Shown piece after piece: positions 1 to 7,231 of a DNA stretch of 25,240 bases (its first letter is position 1; every line of letters starts with the position of its first letter). This stretch comes from Deltaproteobacteria bacterium (lineage in GTDB: Bacteria; Desulfobacterota; Desulfobaccia; Desulfobaccales; Desulfobaccaceae). Location of the stretch: assembly GCA_016874895.1 (NCBI GenBank), contig VGSX01000014.1, positions 1-25,240 on the forward strand. Reading direction: 5' to 3'. The translations under genes and the position numbers were made by a program. Under the pieces are notes generated by a model, which was not told the origin of the DNA, did not search any database, and was given only the letters and a program-made list of their open reading frames with translations.

Positions 1-1635
1 CCGGCTCTCCGTCCGGTTCAAGGCGCCCACGGCGATGCACAGGGCCAGCCGCAGCATGCCGGGCAGGCGCAGGGCCGCGGCAACTTCCGGGTTGGGCCCC
101 AGGCCGTTGGAGCGCAGCTTGATCTGTTTGGACCGGGCGTAAAGCTCGGAGAGTTTTTCCACGGCCTCCTTCAATTCTGCCTCGGTCCGGAAGATGCCCA
201 CGTTGTGCAGCAGGGTTTCTTCCATCTGTTTGCGCAGTTCGAAGACGCTTTCTTTCCCCTTGGCGGCCCGCAGGTCGTTGAGGCGCTGTTCCTGCTGTTT
301 GACGAAGTCGCTCACCAGGGGCGGCGGGAAGTCCACCATGGCAGTTTTGACGTAAGTAGCCACCCGGTCGCCCACCACCATGCCCATGACCAGGGTCTCG
401 GCCAGGGAGTTCCCCCCCAGCCGGTTGAAACCGTGCAGGTCCCAGCAGGCGGATTCTCCCGCGGCGAAAAGCCCTTTAAGGCCCTGGGCGTCGCCGTCGA
501 TGTTGGTGCGGACCCCGCCCATGGAGTAGTGCTGCGTGGGAACCACCGGGATGAGGTCCTCGGCGCAGTCAACGCCCAGAAAGTTGGAACAGATGGTGGA
601 AACTTCCCTCAGGTTGGTGCACAGGTGTTCCCGGCCCAGGTGGCGGATGTCCAACCACAGGTGCGGGCCGTAGGGGCTTTCCACCCCGAAGCCCTGGCGG
701 ATGTGGTACATCATGCGGCGGCTGACCACGTCCCGGCTGGCCAGCTCTTTTTTCACCGGCTCATAGTCGGGCATGAAGCGATGCAGGTTCTTGTCCAGTA
801 AATAGCCGCCGTCCCCCCGGCAGCCTTCCGTCACCAGGATATTGGTGGGCACGATGCCGGTGGGATGAAATTGCACCGCCTCCATGTTGCCCAGGGGCAC
901 CACCCCGGTGTCCAGGGCAATGGCCATGCCGGTGCCTTCGTTGATCACGGCGTTGGTGGAAGCCCCATACATCCGGCCGTAGCCGCCGGTGGCGATGACC
1001 GTGGCTTTGGCCAGATAAGCCCGGAAGGTGCCGGTGCGCAGACAGCGGGCCACCGCGCCGTAGCATTTTTCGCCGTCATGAATGAGGGCCACGGCCTCCA
1101 TGCGGTCGTGGACGGTGACCCCCAGCCTGATGACCATGGAATCCATGGAATACTGCAACACGTGGCCGGTGCCGTCGGCGGCGTAGCAGGTGCGCCACTT
1201 GGCGGTGCCGCCAAAGGCCCGCTGAGCGATGAGGCCTTCTTTTTCCGGGAGGTCTTCGATCTCCCGGCCGTCGGGGAGGACCTTTTTCCCCGGCACCACC
1301 CGGGTCCAGGGAACCCCCCAGTAGGACAGTTGCCGCACGGCAATGGGGGCCAGGTTGACGAAGAGCCGGGCCACATCCTGTTCGCAGCCCCAATCCGAGC
1401 CTTTCACGGTGTCTTCGAAATGGACATTGGTATTGTCCCCGTAGCCCATGGCGACGTTACCCAGGGAGGCCTGCATGCCCCCTTGCGCCGCGGTGCTGTG
1501 GGACCGCCGGGGCGGCACCAGGCTCAGAATAGTGCATTCGTGACCGTGGGAGGCGGCTTCCACCGCCACCCGTTCGCCGGCCAGACCGGCGCCGATGACC
1601 AGGACCTCGGTGATATGCGTTTCATGCCACTTCAT
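1..1635 (-). CDS. sdhA: Succinate dehydrogenase/fumarate reductase flavoprotein subunit (partial)
   Basis: Catalytic FAD subunit of the membrane succinate:quinone oxidoreductase, which interconverts succinate and fumarate. 545 codons are present and the 3' end runs off the left edge. Seen: a dinucleotide-binding GAGLAG at about residues 15-20; His46 in a HSTAAQGG context, the expected site of covalent FAD attachment; HPTG at 257-260; EGCRGDGG at 270-277; Arg301 in SRDVVSR; and His369 in QHYSMGG. As I recall the family, residues 257, 301 and 369 match the Wolinella FrdA active-site numbering exactly, which supports the epsilon/delta type. The ATG overlaps the sdhC stop as ATGA, so the two are translationally coupled. 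SdhB is expected next, outside the window. Direction in vivo (oxidation or fumarate reduction) cannot be read from sequence. Confidence 0.97.
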   Translation of the reverse strand, partial: MKWHETHITEVLVIGAGLAGERVAVEAASHGHECTILSLVPPRRSHSTAAQGGMQASLGNVAMGYGDNTNVHFEDTVKGSDWGCEQDVARLFVNLAPIAVRQLSYWGVPWTRVVPGKKVLPDGREIEDLPEKEGLIAQRAFGGTAKWRTCYAADGTGHVLQYSMDSMVIRLGVTVHDRMEAVALIHDGEKCYGAVARCLRTGTFRAYLAKATVIATGGYGRMYGASTNAVINEGTGMAIALDTGVVPLGNMEAVQFHPTGIVPTNILVTEGCRGDGGYLLDKNLHRFMPDYEPVKKELASRDVVSRRMMYHIRQGFGVESPYGPHLWLDIRHLGREHLCTNLREVSTICSNFLGVDCAEDLIPVVPTQHYSMGGVRTNIDGDAQGLKGLFAAGESACWDLHGFNRLGGNSLAETLVMGMVVGDRVATYVKTAMVDFPPPLVSDFVKQQEQRLNDLRAAKGKESVFELRKQMEETLLHNVGIFRTEAELKEAVEKLSELYARSKQIKLRSNGLGPNPEVAAALRLPGMLRLALCIAVGALNRTESR

Positions 1636-2279
1636 GAGGCCCCTCCCCCAGAGATAAAGAGTAAAAAGACGAACAAGGTAAAGACTCCCAAGGTGGAAAA
1701 GCCGATGGCGGTGTAGACCAGATACTTGAAGATGGGTTTGCGCGGCCACCAGCCCCACTTGATGAAAATCCGATACACGCCGAGAAAGGCGTGGATCTCG
1801 GCGATGCCGATGAGAATGAGGTAGAAGATAAACCCGCCGGATTGTACCCGGGCGGCGCTCTTCACGGCTTCAATGGGCCAATCGGCGAGGACCCCGGAGA
1901 TGTGGATGATGGCCAGGACCAGGACGGCCAGGCCGGTGACGATCTGCACCAGCCAGTACCAGGTCTCATCGTGTTTCAGCAGTTTGCTGTGCCGCCAGAC
2001 GATCTGGGCCTCCTGGAATCGCCAGGGCGCCTTGCGCATGGCCAACAGGCCATGGCCCAGAATGGCCACGCAGACCAGGAAGATGGCGATGTGGGAGAGG
2101 TAAATCTCATCCATCTGGGCCGACTTGTGGTCAAAGGCTGCGGCCCCGAACAGGATGTTGGACACCGCCAGGATGTGCACCTGAATGAACAGGGCCAGGA
2201 ACAGACCACTGATCAATTCCAGCAGCTCCATCCAGGCCTCGGCCCGGGGGTTCTTGGTGAGGGTTCTTTGAACTAACAC
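1632..2279 (-). CDS. sdhC: Type-B diheme cytochrome b subunit of succinate dehydrogenase/fumarate reductase
   Basis: Membrane anchor that carries two b hemes and the quinone site. 215 residues with about five hydrophobic spans. It resembles Wolinella FrdC block by block: GLFLALF..VH in the first span, HGLLAMRK, WRHSKLLKHDETWYW, a His in IIHISG, and AEIHAFLGVYR followed by KWGWW. These supply the expected axial His ligands. The Glu two residues before the fourth-span His matches the E-pathway Glu (E180) of Wolinella FrdC. A diheme type-B anchor usually means menaquinone. I start at GTG 2279 because AAGGAG lies 5 nt upstream; the open frame continues to 2408, but that part is not protein-like and holds the promoter. 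The stop overlaps the sdhA start by 4 bp. Confidence 0.93.
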   Translation of the reverse strand: MLVQRTLTKNPRAEAWMELLELISGLFLALFIQVHILAVSNILFGAAAFDHKSAQMDEIYLSHIAIFLVCVAILGHGLLAMRKAPWRFQEAQIVWRHSKLLKHDETWYWLVQIVTGLAVLVLAIIHISGVLADWPIEAVKSAARVQSGGFIFYLILIGIAEIHAFLGVYRIFIKWGWWPRKPIFKYLVYTAIGFSTLGVFTLFVFLLFISGGGAS

Positions 2280-2284
2280 GGCTT

Positions 2285-2290
2285 CTCCTT
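2285..2290 (-). promoter_or_regulatory. Ribosome binding site that fixes the sdhC GTG start
   Basis: AAGGAG on the minus strand with a 5-nt spacer to GTG at 2279-2277. No comparable site precedes the other in-frame starts upstream, so this decides the start. Confidence 0.75.
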
Positions 2291-2380
2291 TAGATAAACT
2301 GAATGCCTTAAAAAACGCTCCTGGGACGCGGCTGCGTGCCGAGGGAGTCAGCCGAAGATAACTTATCGCATAACAGTAAA

Positions 2381-2408
2381 AATTTATTACAATCTGCGGA
2401 CATGTCAA
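2381..2408 (-). promoter_or_regulatory. Probable sigma70 promoter of sdhCA(B)
   Basis: A perfect TTGACA -35 box (2408-2403) and TAAATT (2386-2381, 4/6 to consensus) separated by 16 nt, read on the minus strand. It would give an untranslated leader of roughly 95 nt before the GTG start. The -10 box is moderate, so this is a prediction. Confidence 0.5.
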
Positions 2409-2722
2409 GAATTAAAAAAGGCGGTCGGCGGTCCACGTGCGGCCAGCGGCTGGCGGGATAATGAGAAAGGTCAGCTTAACAAACACATTCCCTGATGGGT
2501 GCCATGATAATTAACAAAAAATTGCAAACCAGTTTTTCGTATTAAAGAGTGTTAAAAATCTCACCGCAGAGACGCAGAGGACGCAAAGAGAGAATGGCGC
2601 CCGGCAATGGATGGCCTATGGTTCAGCCAACCTCGGCGCCCTCTGCGCCTTTGCGGTTAACAAAGTAATCATGGCGGGCTAACAGAGTGGCAGATAGTTT
2701 CTAAGCAAAACTGGAAACCGTA
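2409..2722. other. Intergenic region between sdhC and uppP, no gene seen
   Basis: AT-rich just upstream of the sdhC promoter, then an imperfect palindrome with arms at 2563-2580 and 2640-2657 (separate entry). No open frame with a ribosome binding site or protein-like composition was found. The stretch after uppP (its 3' side, 2658-2722) has no clear hairpin plus T-run. Confidence 0.6.
2563..2657. repeat. Imperfect inverted repeat with 18-bp arms, dispersed-palindrome type
   Basis: Left arm 2563-2580 starts ACCGCAGAGACGC; the reverse complement of the right arm, 2640-2657, starts ACCGCAAAGGCGC. Arms agree at 16 of 18 positions, with a 59-bp centre. I recognise the ACCGCAGAGACGCAGAG style as a short repeat scattered in many deltaproteobacterial genomes. 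A weaker relative sits at 20575-20617. Confidence 0.6.
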
Positions 2723-3535
2723 TCACTTCGGCCCAACCTGGAAGTATTCCAGTCCCAGGATCACGGCGGCCAGGAGCAGGCGGTAGGCCACGAAGATGAA
2801 AAAGGTGTGGCGCTGCAGGAAGCGGAGCAGGAATTTGATGGTGAGATAACTGGAGACAATGGCGGCCAGGAATCCCAGAAAGTGGGGCAGGGCCAGGAAG
2901 TTGTCGGTGGCTCCGGTGAATAGTTTGAGGGCGTGATAAAAACCGGCTCCGAAAATAATGGGGGTGGACAGCAGAAAGGAAAACCGGGCCGCGGTTTCCC
3001 GAGTGAATCCCAAAAAAAGGCCCATGGTCATGGTGCTGCCGCTCCGGGAGACGCCGGGCATGATGGCCAAGGCCTGGGCGCAGCCGATCAACAGGGCGTC
3101 TTTCAGGGTAATGCCCGGTAACTGCCGCTGGTGCCGGGCCATGCGGTCCGCCAGATAGAGGAGGATCCCCATGACCGCCAGAAGAATGGCAATGCGGGTG
3201 GGGGCCCGAAAGATGGTTTCCGCCTGCTTTTCCAGGAAAAACCCCGCGGCCGCACCCGGAATCGTGGCCGCCACGAGATACCAGAAGAGCCGTCGTTCAA
3301 AGCGGTTATGCCGTGTCGGTTGCAGCACCCCCCGGAACATCCCCAGCCAATCCTCCCGGAAGTAAATAATCAGGGCCACCAAAGTGCCCACGTGCAGCAG
3401 CACATCGAAGGCCAATCCGGCTTCCTGAACGTCTAAATAGTGTTGCAAGAGGGCCAGATGGCCGGAACTGGAAATGGGCAAAAATTCCGTCAACCCCTGA
3501 ATAATTCCCAGGAAGATGGCGTGGAGAATATCCAT
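2723..3535 (-). CDS. uppP: Undecaprenyl-diphosphatase (BacA/UppP family)
   Basis: Integral membrane phosphatase that recycles undecaprenyl diphosphate to the monophosphate carrier lipid used for peptidoglycan and other surface polymers. 270 residues, the normal family length. Both family signatures are present: the N-terminal block LTEFLPISSSGHL (about residues 15-27, Glu17 and the Ser cluster) and the block PGVSRSGST at about 158-166. Several hydrophobic spans run throughout. It starts at ATG 3535 with only a weak GAGA-like ribosome binding site. It lies 136 bp downstream of gatB on the same strand; the gap holds a palindromic repeat, so shared transcription is uncertain. The product also confers bacitracin tolerance in other bacteria. 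Confidence 0.95.
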   Translation of the reverse strand: MDILHAIFLGIIQGLTEFLPISSSGHLALLQHYLDVQEAGLAFDVLLHVGTLVALIIYFREDWLGMFRGVLQPTRHNRFERRLFWYLVAATIPGAAAGFFLEKQAETIFRAPTRIAILLAVMGILLYLADRMARHQRQLPGITLKDALLIGCAQALAIMPGVSRSGSTMTMGLFLGFTRETAARFSFLLSTPIIFGAGFYHALKLFTGATDNFLALPHFLGFLAAIVSSYLTIKFLLRFLQRHTFFIFVAYRLLLAAVILGLEYFQVGPK

Positions 3536-3594
3536 GTCGTCAGTCTCGCTTTCCGTGCATTAAAGTTCAGGGTTACCTTAGAAATCCATGGGCC

Positions 3595-3620
3595 GTAGGG
3601 GCGGGCCCCCGTGCCCGCCC
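3595..3620. repeat. GC-rich hairpin element between gatB and uppP
   Basis: GGGCGGGC (3599-3606) pairs perfectly with GCCCGCCC (3613-3620) over a 6-nt loop, preceded by GTAG. This GTAGGGGCGGG...CCCGCCC form is a dispersed palindrome I recognise from many bacterial genomes. There is no T-run, so it is not a typical terminator. Confidence 0.6.
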
Positions 3621-3671
3621 GAAAAAATCCATTTCCGGGGAGACCGAATTTGGCCATGATGGTTCCAACGA

Positions 3672-5102
3672 TTATTCCTTCAGTAACCCGGTGAGCAACT
3701 GATTCACCAGCTTGGGGTTGGCCTGGCCCTTGGTCTGCTTCATGATTTCCCCCACGAAGAAACCCATGACCTTGGTTTTGCCGGCCCGGTAATCCGACAC
3801 TTCTTTGGGGTTGGCGGCGAGAATCTCCCGGGCCAGGGATTCCAGGGAGCCGGCATCGCTGATCTGGCTTAAGCCTTTTTCCCGGACAATGTCCGCCGGG
3901 TCCTTGCCGGTGGAGATCATGTCCAGAAAGACGTTTTTGGCGATCTTGCCGCTGATGGCGCCTTCCTCCACCAGAGCCAGGAGGCGGGCCAGGGCTTGGG
4001 GGGTGACTAAACAGGCTTCCATGCCCAGCTCTTCTTTTTTTAACTCCCGCATGAGCTCGGACATGATCCAGTTGCTGACTTTCTTGGGCTGGGGAAAGTC
4101 CCGGACACATGCTTCAAAATAATCGGCCAGGGCCTTTTCCCCGGTCAGCACCCCGGCGTCATACTCCGGCAGGTCGTACTGGTGCACGAACCGGGTTTTT
4201 TTGGCGTCAGGCAATTCTGGCAGGCTGGCTCGAAGGGCTTCAATCCATTCCGAGGCGATAACCAGGGGCACCAGGTCGGGGTCGGGGAAATAGCGGTAGT
4301 CGTGGGCCTCCTCCTTGCCCCGCATGGAGTAGGTCTTGCCCTGGTTGGCGTCCCAGAGGCGGGTCTCCTGGCTGACGTCGTCACCGGACTCCAGGACGCT
4401 GCGCTGCCGCCGGATCTCGTATTCGAGAGCCCGCTGGACATGGCGGAAGGAGTTCATGTTCTTTAATTCGGTCTTGGTACCGAAGGCCGTGGTACCCACC
4501 GGCCTTAGGGAGATATTGGCGTCGCAACGCAGGGAGCCCTCTTCCATGTTGCCGTCGCAGATTTCCAGGTACAGGAGGATATTGCGGATAACCTTGAGAT
4601 AGGCCGCGGCTTCCTCCGGGGTGCGCAGGTCCGGTTCGCTGACGATTTCCAGAAGGGGCACCCCGGTGCGGTTGAAGTCCACATAGCTCACCGGCAGGTG
4701 TTCGTCATGAATAAGTTTTCCGGCGTCCTCCTCCATGTGGATCCGGGTCAGGCCGACGCGTTTGGCGGCGCCGTTCACTTCTATCTCTACCCAGCCGTGT
4801 TCGGCCAGGGGCAGCTCGTACTGGGAAATCTGGTATCCCTTGGGAAGATCGGGGTAAAAATAATTTTTCCGGGCAAAGCGGCTGTGGGGGGCGATCTGGC
4901 AGTGGGTGGCCAGGGCCATTTTCAGGCCGAACTCCACCACTTTTTTATTGAGCACGGGCAGGACGCCGGGCATACCCAGGCAGACGGGACAGGTTTGGGT
5001 GTTGGCCGGGGATCCGAACCGGGTGGAGCAGCCGCAGAAGATTTTACTGTGGGTCAGCAGTTGGGCGTGGACTTCCAGACCGATAACTACCTCATATTCC
5101 AT
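3672..5102 (-). CDS. gatB: Aspartyl/glutamyl-tRNA(Asn/Gln) amidotransferase subunit B
   Basis: GatB binds misacylated Glu-tRNA(Gln) or Asp-tRNA(Asn), activates the side-chain carboxylate with ATP, and receives ammonia from GatA through a tunnel. 476 residues, the standard length. Seen: N-terminal EYEVVIGLEVHAQL; four Zn-type cysteines C23, C25, C38 and C41 in a CGC...CPVC arrangement; HMEEDAGK; GVPLLEIVSEPD; and a C-terminal helical YqeY/GatB tail from about residue 330. It starts at ATG 5102 with a weak GGTAAG upstream. Its partners GatC and GatA are about 17 kb away on the other strand in this window. Presence of GatCAB implies that Gln-tRNA and/or Asn-tRNA are made indirectly here. Confidence 0.97.
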   Translation of the reverse strand: MEYEVVIGLEVHAQLLTHSKIFCGCSTRFGSPANTQTCPVCLGMPGVLPVLNKKVVEFGLKMALATHCQIAPHSRFARKNYFYPDLPKGYQISQYELPLAEHGWVEIEVNGAAKRVGLTRIHMEEDAGKLIHDEHLPVSYVDFNRTGVPLLEIVSEPDLRTPEEAAAYLKVIRNILLYLEICDGNMEEGSLRCDANISLRPVGTTAFGTKTELKNMNSFRHVQRALEYEIRRQRSVLESGDDVSQETRLWDANQGKTYSMRGKEEAHDYRYFPDPDLVPLVIASEWIEALRASLPELPDAKKTRFVHQYDLPEYDAGVLTGEKALADYFEACVRDFPQPKKVSNWIMSELMRELKKEELGMEACLVTPQALARLLALVEEGAISGKIAKNVFLDMISTGKDPADIVREKGLSQISDAGSLESLAREILAANPKEVSDYRAGKTKVMGFFVGEIMKQTKGQANPKLVNQLLTGLLKE

Positions 5103-5186
5103 ACTGTCTTACCATGTATCGAAGTTAAAGGTTCTCTTTTGGGCGGCATTCTTGACCGAGCCGAAGTTCAAAGGTCAAGGTGAAAA

Positions 5187-5221
5187 ATGTAGGGCGGGAA
5201 AGCGAAGCGCATCCCGCCTTC
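5187..5221. repeat. Dispersed palindrome, copy 1 of 3
   Basis: A 35-bp element containing GTAGGGCGGGAAAGCGAAGC. GGCGGGA (5193-5199) pairs with TCCCGCC (5212-5218) over a 12-nt loop. It is the exact reverse complement of 13809-13843 and differs from 20306-20338 at two positions over 32 bp. It lies upstream of gatB and downstream of thi4. Confidence 0.85.
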
Positions 5222-5353
5222 GGACTGTTCCACCCTGAATCCTCAGAATGTTGGAATGTTACAATTTTTGGTTAGGAGAACAAGCATGTCCCTTTAGCGG
5301 GCAAGCCTGATGCCTCCCACCCGGTTTTATCGCGGCCGGATTCGTTTTACCGT

Positions 5354-6139
5354 TTAGCCGCTTTTCAGTTCGGCATCGATGAGACGGGCCACCTTGTCTC
5401 CAGAGAGCATCATGCCCCCGAAGACCGGGCCCATGCGAAAGGTGCCCAGGGTAGCGGTGGCGGTCATGCCGGCCACCCAGAGGCCCGGGTAGACTTCCGA
5501 GGTGTGTTCCACCGTCATTTTTTCCCCCACCTCGGCCCACATGGAGCGCTCTCCCATAATGCCGCCGTTGGGCGTGCGCAGGGCCACGGGCTGGTTTTTG
5601 CGCAAAAAGACCTTGACCGCTTCCACATCATGGCCGGTGCAGTCTATAACATGCCTGGCCCGGATGGTCATGGGATCCACGTGCAATCCGGCCATGTCCA
5701 CCGCGGTCCAGAGGATGACCAGGCCGGTGACCCGATCTTCCCGGAGCATGACGTCCTCAACCTGGATCAGATTGAATATCCTGGCCCCGGCTTTGACGGT
5801 CTGGGAGGCCAGGGTGGTGGTGGCTTCGATGGCATCAGCGGTGTGGTATTCGTCCTCATAGGGCCGGGAAGCTATGCCCAATTCATCCAGGATGGGTTTG
5901 GCCTCGTTTTGCACCACGATCTCGTTAAACATCATGCCGCCGCCCCACATGCCGCCGCCGATGGATAGCTTACGCTCGAAAATAGCCACCTTACGGCCTT
6001 TTTGGGCCAGACGCCAGGCGGCCACCAGCCCGGAGACGCCGCCCCCCACGATGGCCACGTCCAGGTCCAGGCAGTCCAGGAATTTCTCCGTAAAGCGTTC
6101 AATGATCGCTCGGGTAATTTTGATTTCATCCAGAGCCAT
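5354..6139 (-). CDS. thi4: Thiamine thiazole synthase, Thi4 family (sulfide-dependent, His type)
   Basis: Makes the thiazole moiety of thiamine from NAD and glycine. 261 residues from the chosen start. Seen: FAD/NAD-type VAIVGGGVSGLVAAW near residues 29-43; GGGMWGGGM at about 62-70; and C-terminal GLWVAGM plus GPVFGGMMLSG. At the position where yeast Thi4 carries its sacrificial Cys205, this protein has His153 in GLHVDPMT, as in archaeal enzymes that take sulfur from free sulfide and turn over repeatedly; this is inferred from the motif. Two ATGs sit 6 bp apart; GGAGG (6150-6146) abuts the first but lies 6 nt before ATG 6139, so I use 6139. A strong promoter lies just upstream. No TPP riboswitch was seen in the leader. 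Confidence 0.92.
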   Translation of the reverse strand: MALDEIKITRAIIERFTEKFLDCLDLDVAIVGGGVSGLVAAWRLAQKGRKVAIFERKLSIGGGMWGGGMMFNEIVVQNEAKPILDELGIASRPYEDEYHTADAIEATTTLASQTVKAGARIFNLIQVEDVMLREDRVTGLVILWTAVDMAGLHVDPMTIRARHVIDCTGHDVEAVKVFLRKNQPVALRTPNGGIMGERSMWAEVGEKMTVEHTSEVYPGLWVAGMTATATLGTFRMGPVFGGMMLSGDKVARLIDAELKSG

Positions 6140-6145
6140 AATCAT

Positions 6146-6150
6146 CCTCC
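6146..6150 (-). promoter_or_regulatory. Ribosome binding site that decides the thi4 start
   Basis: GGAGG on the minus strand. It leaves no spacer to the ATG at 6145 but a normal 6-nt spacer to the ATG at 6139, so translation most likely begins at 6139. Confidence 0.75.
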
Positions 6151-6167
6151 CTCATGGTTCTTGACTT

Positions 6168-6196
6168 TATATACCCGTGGGCCGGACAATAATCAA
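6168..6196 (-). promoter_or_regulatory. Predicted sigma70 promoter of thi4
   Basis: TTGATT (6196-6191) and TATATA (6173-6168) with an optimal 17-nt spacer on the minus strand. The transcript would start only about 20 nt before the thi4 ATG, leaving too little leader for a riboswitch. Confidence 0.6.
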
Positions 6197-6359
6197 GGGA
6201 GATTTTACCAGTCAGCGCCGATAGATGATTTAGAGGGGCGGCCCGCCGGACCGAGGTCTGGACCACAAGGCCACAGACACCATAAAACGAGTTTCTGTGG
6301 ACCTGGGACTAGGCGCGCCTCTGTCCGGATCTTTTCGGTTCCATGGTTTTTAAGTCCTC

Positions 6360-6388
6360 TTGACCCCTAGCAGGTTTTTCGATATAGA
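6360..6388 (+). promoter_or_regulatory. Predicted sigma70 promoter of the gre-like gene
   Basis: TTGACC (6360-6365, 5/6) and TATAGA (6383-6388, 4/6) with a 17-nt spacer. It would produce an untranslated leader of about 140 nt, which holds the nested stems at 6435-6510. Confidence 0.5.
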
Positions 6389-6434
6389 TTAATGAACTAT
6401 ATCCGATGGTACGAAGCAAGAGGGTTCTGAGGTT

Positions 6435-6510
6435 TTTGGAAAAATAATAAATATAAGAGGTTAACGGTCGGTTTAAGAATTAAGCCGAGCCCCTAAAATA
6501 TTTTTCCAAA
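6435..6510 (+). promoter_or_regulatory. Nested stem-loop leader upstream of the gre-like gene
   Basis: Outer stem: TTTGGAAAAATA (6435-6446) with its exact complement TATTTTTCCAAA (6499-6510), 12 bp. Inner stem: TCGGTTTAA (6468-6476) with TTAAGCCGA (6480-6488), 9 bp with one G-U pair and a GAA loop. CCCCT (6490-6494), just after the inner stem, can pair with AGAGG (6456-6460, one mismatch) inside the structure or with AGGGG (6519-6523) in the ribosome-binding region. This looks like a regulatory leader; it matches no riboswitch family I know. Confidence 0.5.
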
Positions 6511-6536
6511 CAAAGTCGAGGGGATATAGGCTTCCC

Positions 6537-7016
6537 ATGAACAAGGCATTATTGACCCAGGAAGGCTATTGGAGGCTGCTGCAGGAATTGAAGCGTCTGC
6601 GTCGATATGTGCGTCCCCTCATCCTGGAGGAAGTCATGGAGGCCGCGGCGGAAGGGCGCTTAGAAAAGAATGAATCCTATTGGGAGGCGCGTTCCCGCCA
6701 GGCCCAGGTTGATCAGAAAATTCATAGCCTGCAGGAGCTCATCTCCCAGTCGGAAGTCTTGGTGGGAACCAATCTCACCCCTTCCCAGGTCAGGTTCAAC
6801 TGCCGGGTCAAGGTCTGTAATTTAGCCACGGGTGAAATTTCCATTTTTCACTTAGTGAGCAGCGCTGAGGCGGATGTCCGCCAGGGTTACTTGTCCGTGG
6901 AATCTCCCATGGGCAAGGCTCTCTTAGGGAGCAGAGTGGGGGAGCGCATCGGCTTCAACCCTCCGGGCGGGCATCGGGCCTATCAGGTCCTGGAGATTCA
7001 AACGGAAGGGTTTTGA
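6537..7016 (+). CDS. GreA/GreB-family RNA polymerase secondary-channel factor with altered tip
   Basis: 159 residues with the Gre layout: an N-terminal coiled coil (about 1-75) and a C-terminal FKBP-like domain (about 85-157) with SVESPMGKALLG and a PGG motif, matching Gre SP(I/M)A.ALLG and TPGG. Gre factors enter the RNA polymerase secondary channel and stimulate cleavage of backtracked RNA through two acidic tip residues, Asp41 and Glu44 in E. coli GreA (context GDLKENAEY). Here, with the same numbering, the tip reads GRLEKNESY: Arg41 and Lys44. The fold is kept but the metal-binding acids are reversed in charge, so normal cleavage stimulation is unlikely. It may be a competitor or inhibitor, as proposed for Gfh1-type paralogues. 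A GAGGGG and a closer AGG precede ATG 6537. Confidence 0.85.
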   Translation: MNKALLTQEGYWRLLQELKRLRRYVRPLILEEVMEAAAEGRLEKNESYWEARSRQAQVDQKIHSLQELISQSEVLVGTNLTPSQVRFNCRVKVCNLATGEISIFHLVSSAEADVRQGYLSVESPMGKALLGSRVGERIGFNPPGGHRAYQVLEIQTEGF

Positions 7017-7039
7017 TGTCCCTGGCACAGGAAAGCCAC

Positions 7040-7096
7040 CACCGGGATGGCCAACGGCGAAATCTCATGCACAGCCTCTTTCCGGTGTTTATTTTT
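7040..7096 (+). terminator. Possible terminator after the gre-like gene
   Basis: CACCGG (7040-7045) pairs with CCGGTG (7082-7087), followed directly by a T-rich run (7088-7096). The 36-nt loop is long for an intrinsic terminator, so confidence is low. Confidence 0.3.
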
Positions 7097-7118
7097 TCAA
7101 GGTTAAGTCGGTGAACGC

Positions 7119-7189
7119 CTCTGGACCACCAGTTCGGTCCAGAGCCCCGATGCCGGCCACAGGTGGAGCCATGCCGGGGCTTTCACCTG
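7119..7189 (+). ncRNA. Candidate structured RNA block (hairpin plus possible pseudoknot)
   Basis: CTCTGGACC (7119-7127) pairs perfectly with GGTCCAGAG (7136-7144). Immediately after, GCCCCG (7144-7149) pairs with CGGGGC (7175-7180), and CAGGTG (7160-7165) inside that loop is complementary to CACCTG (7184-7189), an H-type pseudoknot geometry. It matches no RNA family I recognise, and its transcription is not shown by the sequence. Confidence 0.3.
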
Positions 7190-7212
7190 CCATCTGCTAA
7201 AAAAACTTAAGA

Positions 7213-7231
7213 CAATTCCCGTCTGGAATTG
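7213..7231. promoter_or_regulatory. Perfect dyad upstream of the Lon-family gene, operator-like
   Basis: CAATTCC (7213-7219) and GGAATTG (7225-7231) around a 5-nt centre, about 125 bp before the Lon-family start. The size and symmetry suit a dimeric repressor, but no regulator can be named. It is not the CIRCE heat-shock element. Confidence 0.3.

Larger units (their letters stand above)
6197..6536. other. Divergent intergenic region between thi4 and the gre-like gene
   Basis: Contains a short hairpin (CCACAGA 6271-6277 with TCTGTGG 6294-6300), the predicted promoter of the gre-like gene (6360-6388) and its structured leader (6435-6510). No additional gene was found. Confidence 0.6.

Noticed and set aside
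865..1716. Plus-strand frame of 283 codons over sdhA
   Set aside because: It mirrors the sdhA coding strand, has no ribosome binding site and no recognisable domain.
6146..6240. TPP riboswitch upstream of thi4
   Set aside because: The THI-box signatures (CTGAGA, ACCTGATC) are absent and the predicted transcript start leaves only about 20 nt of leader.
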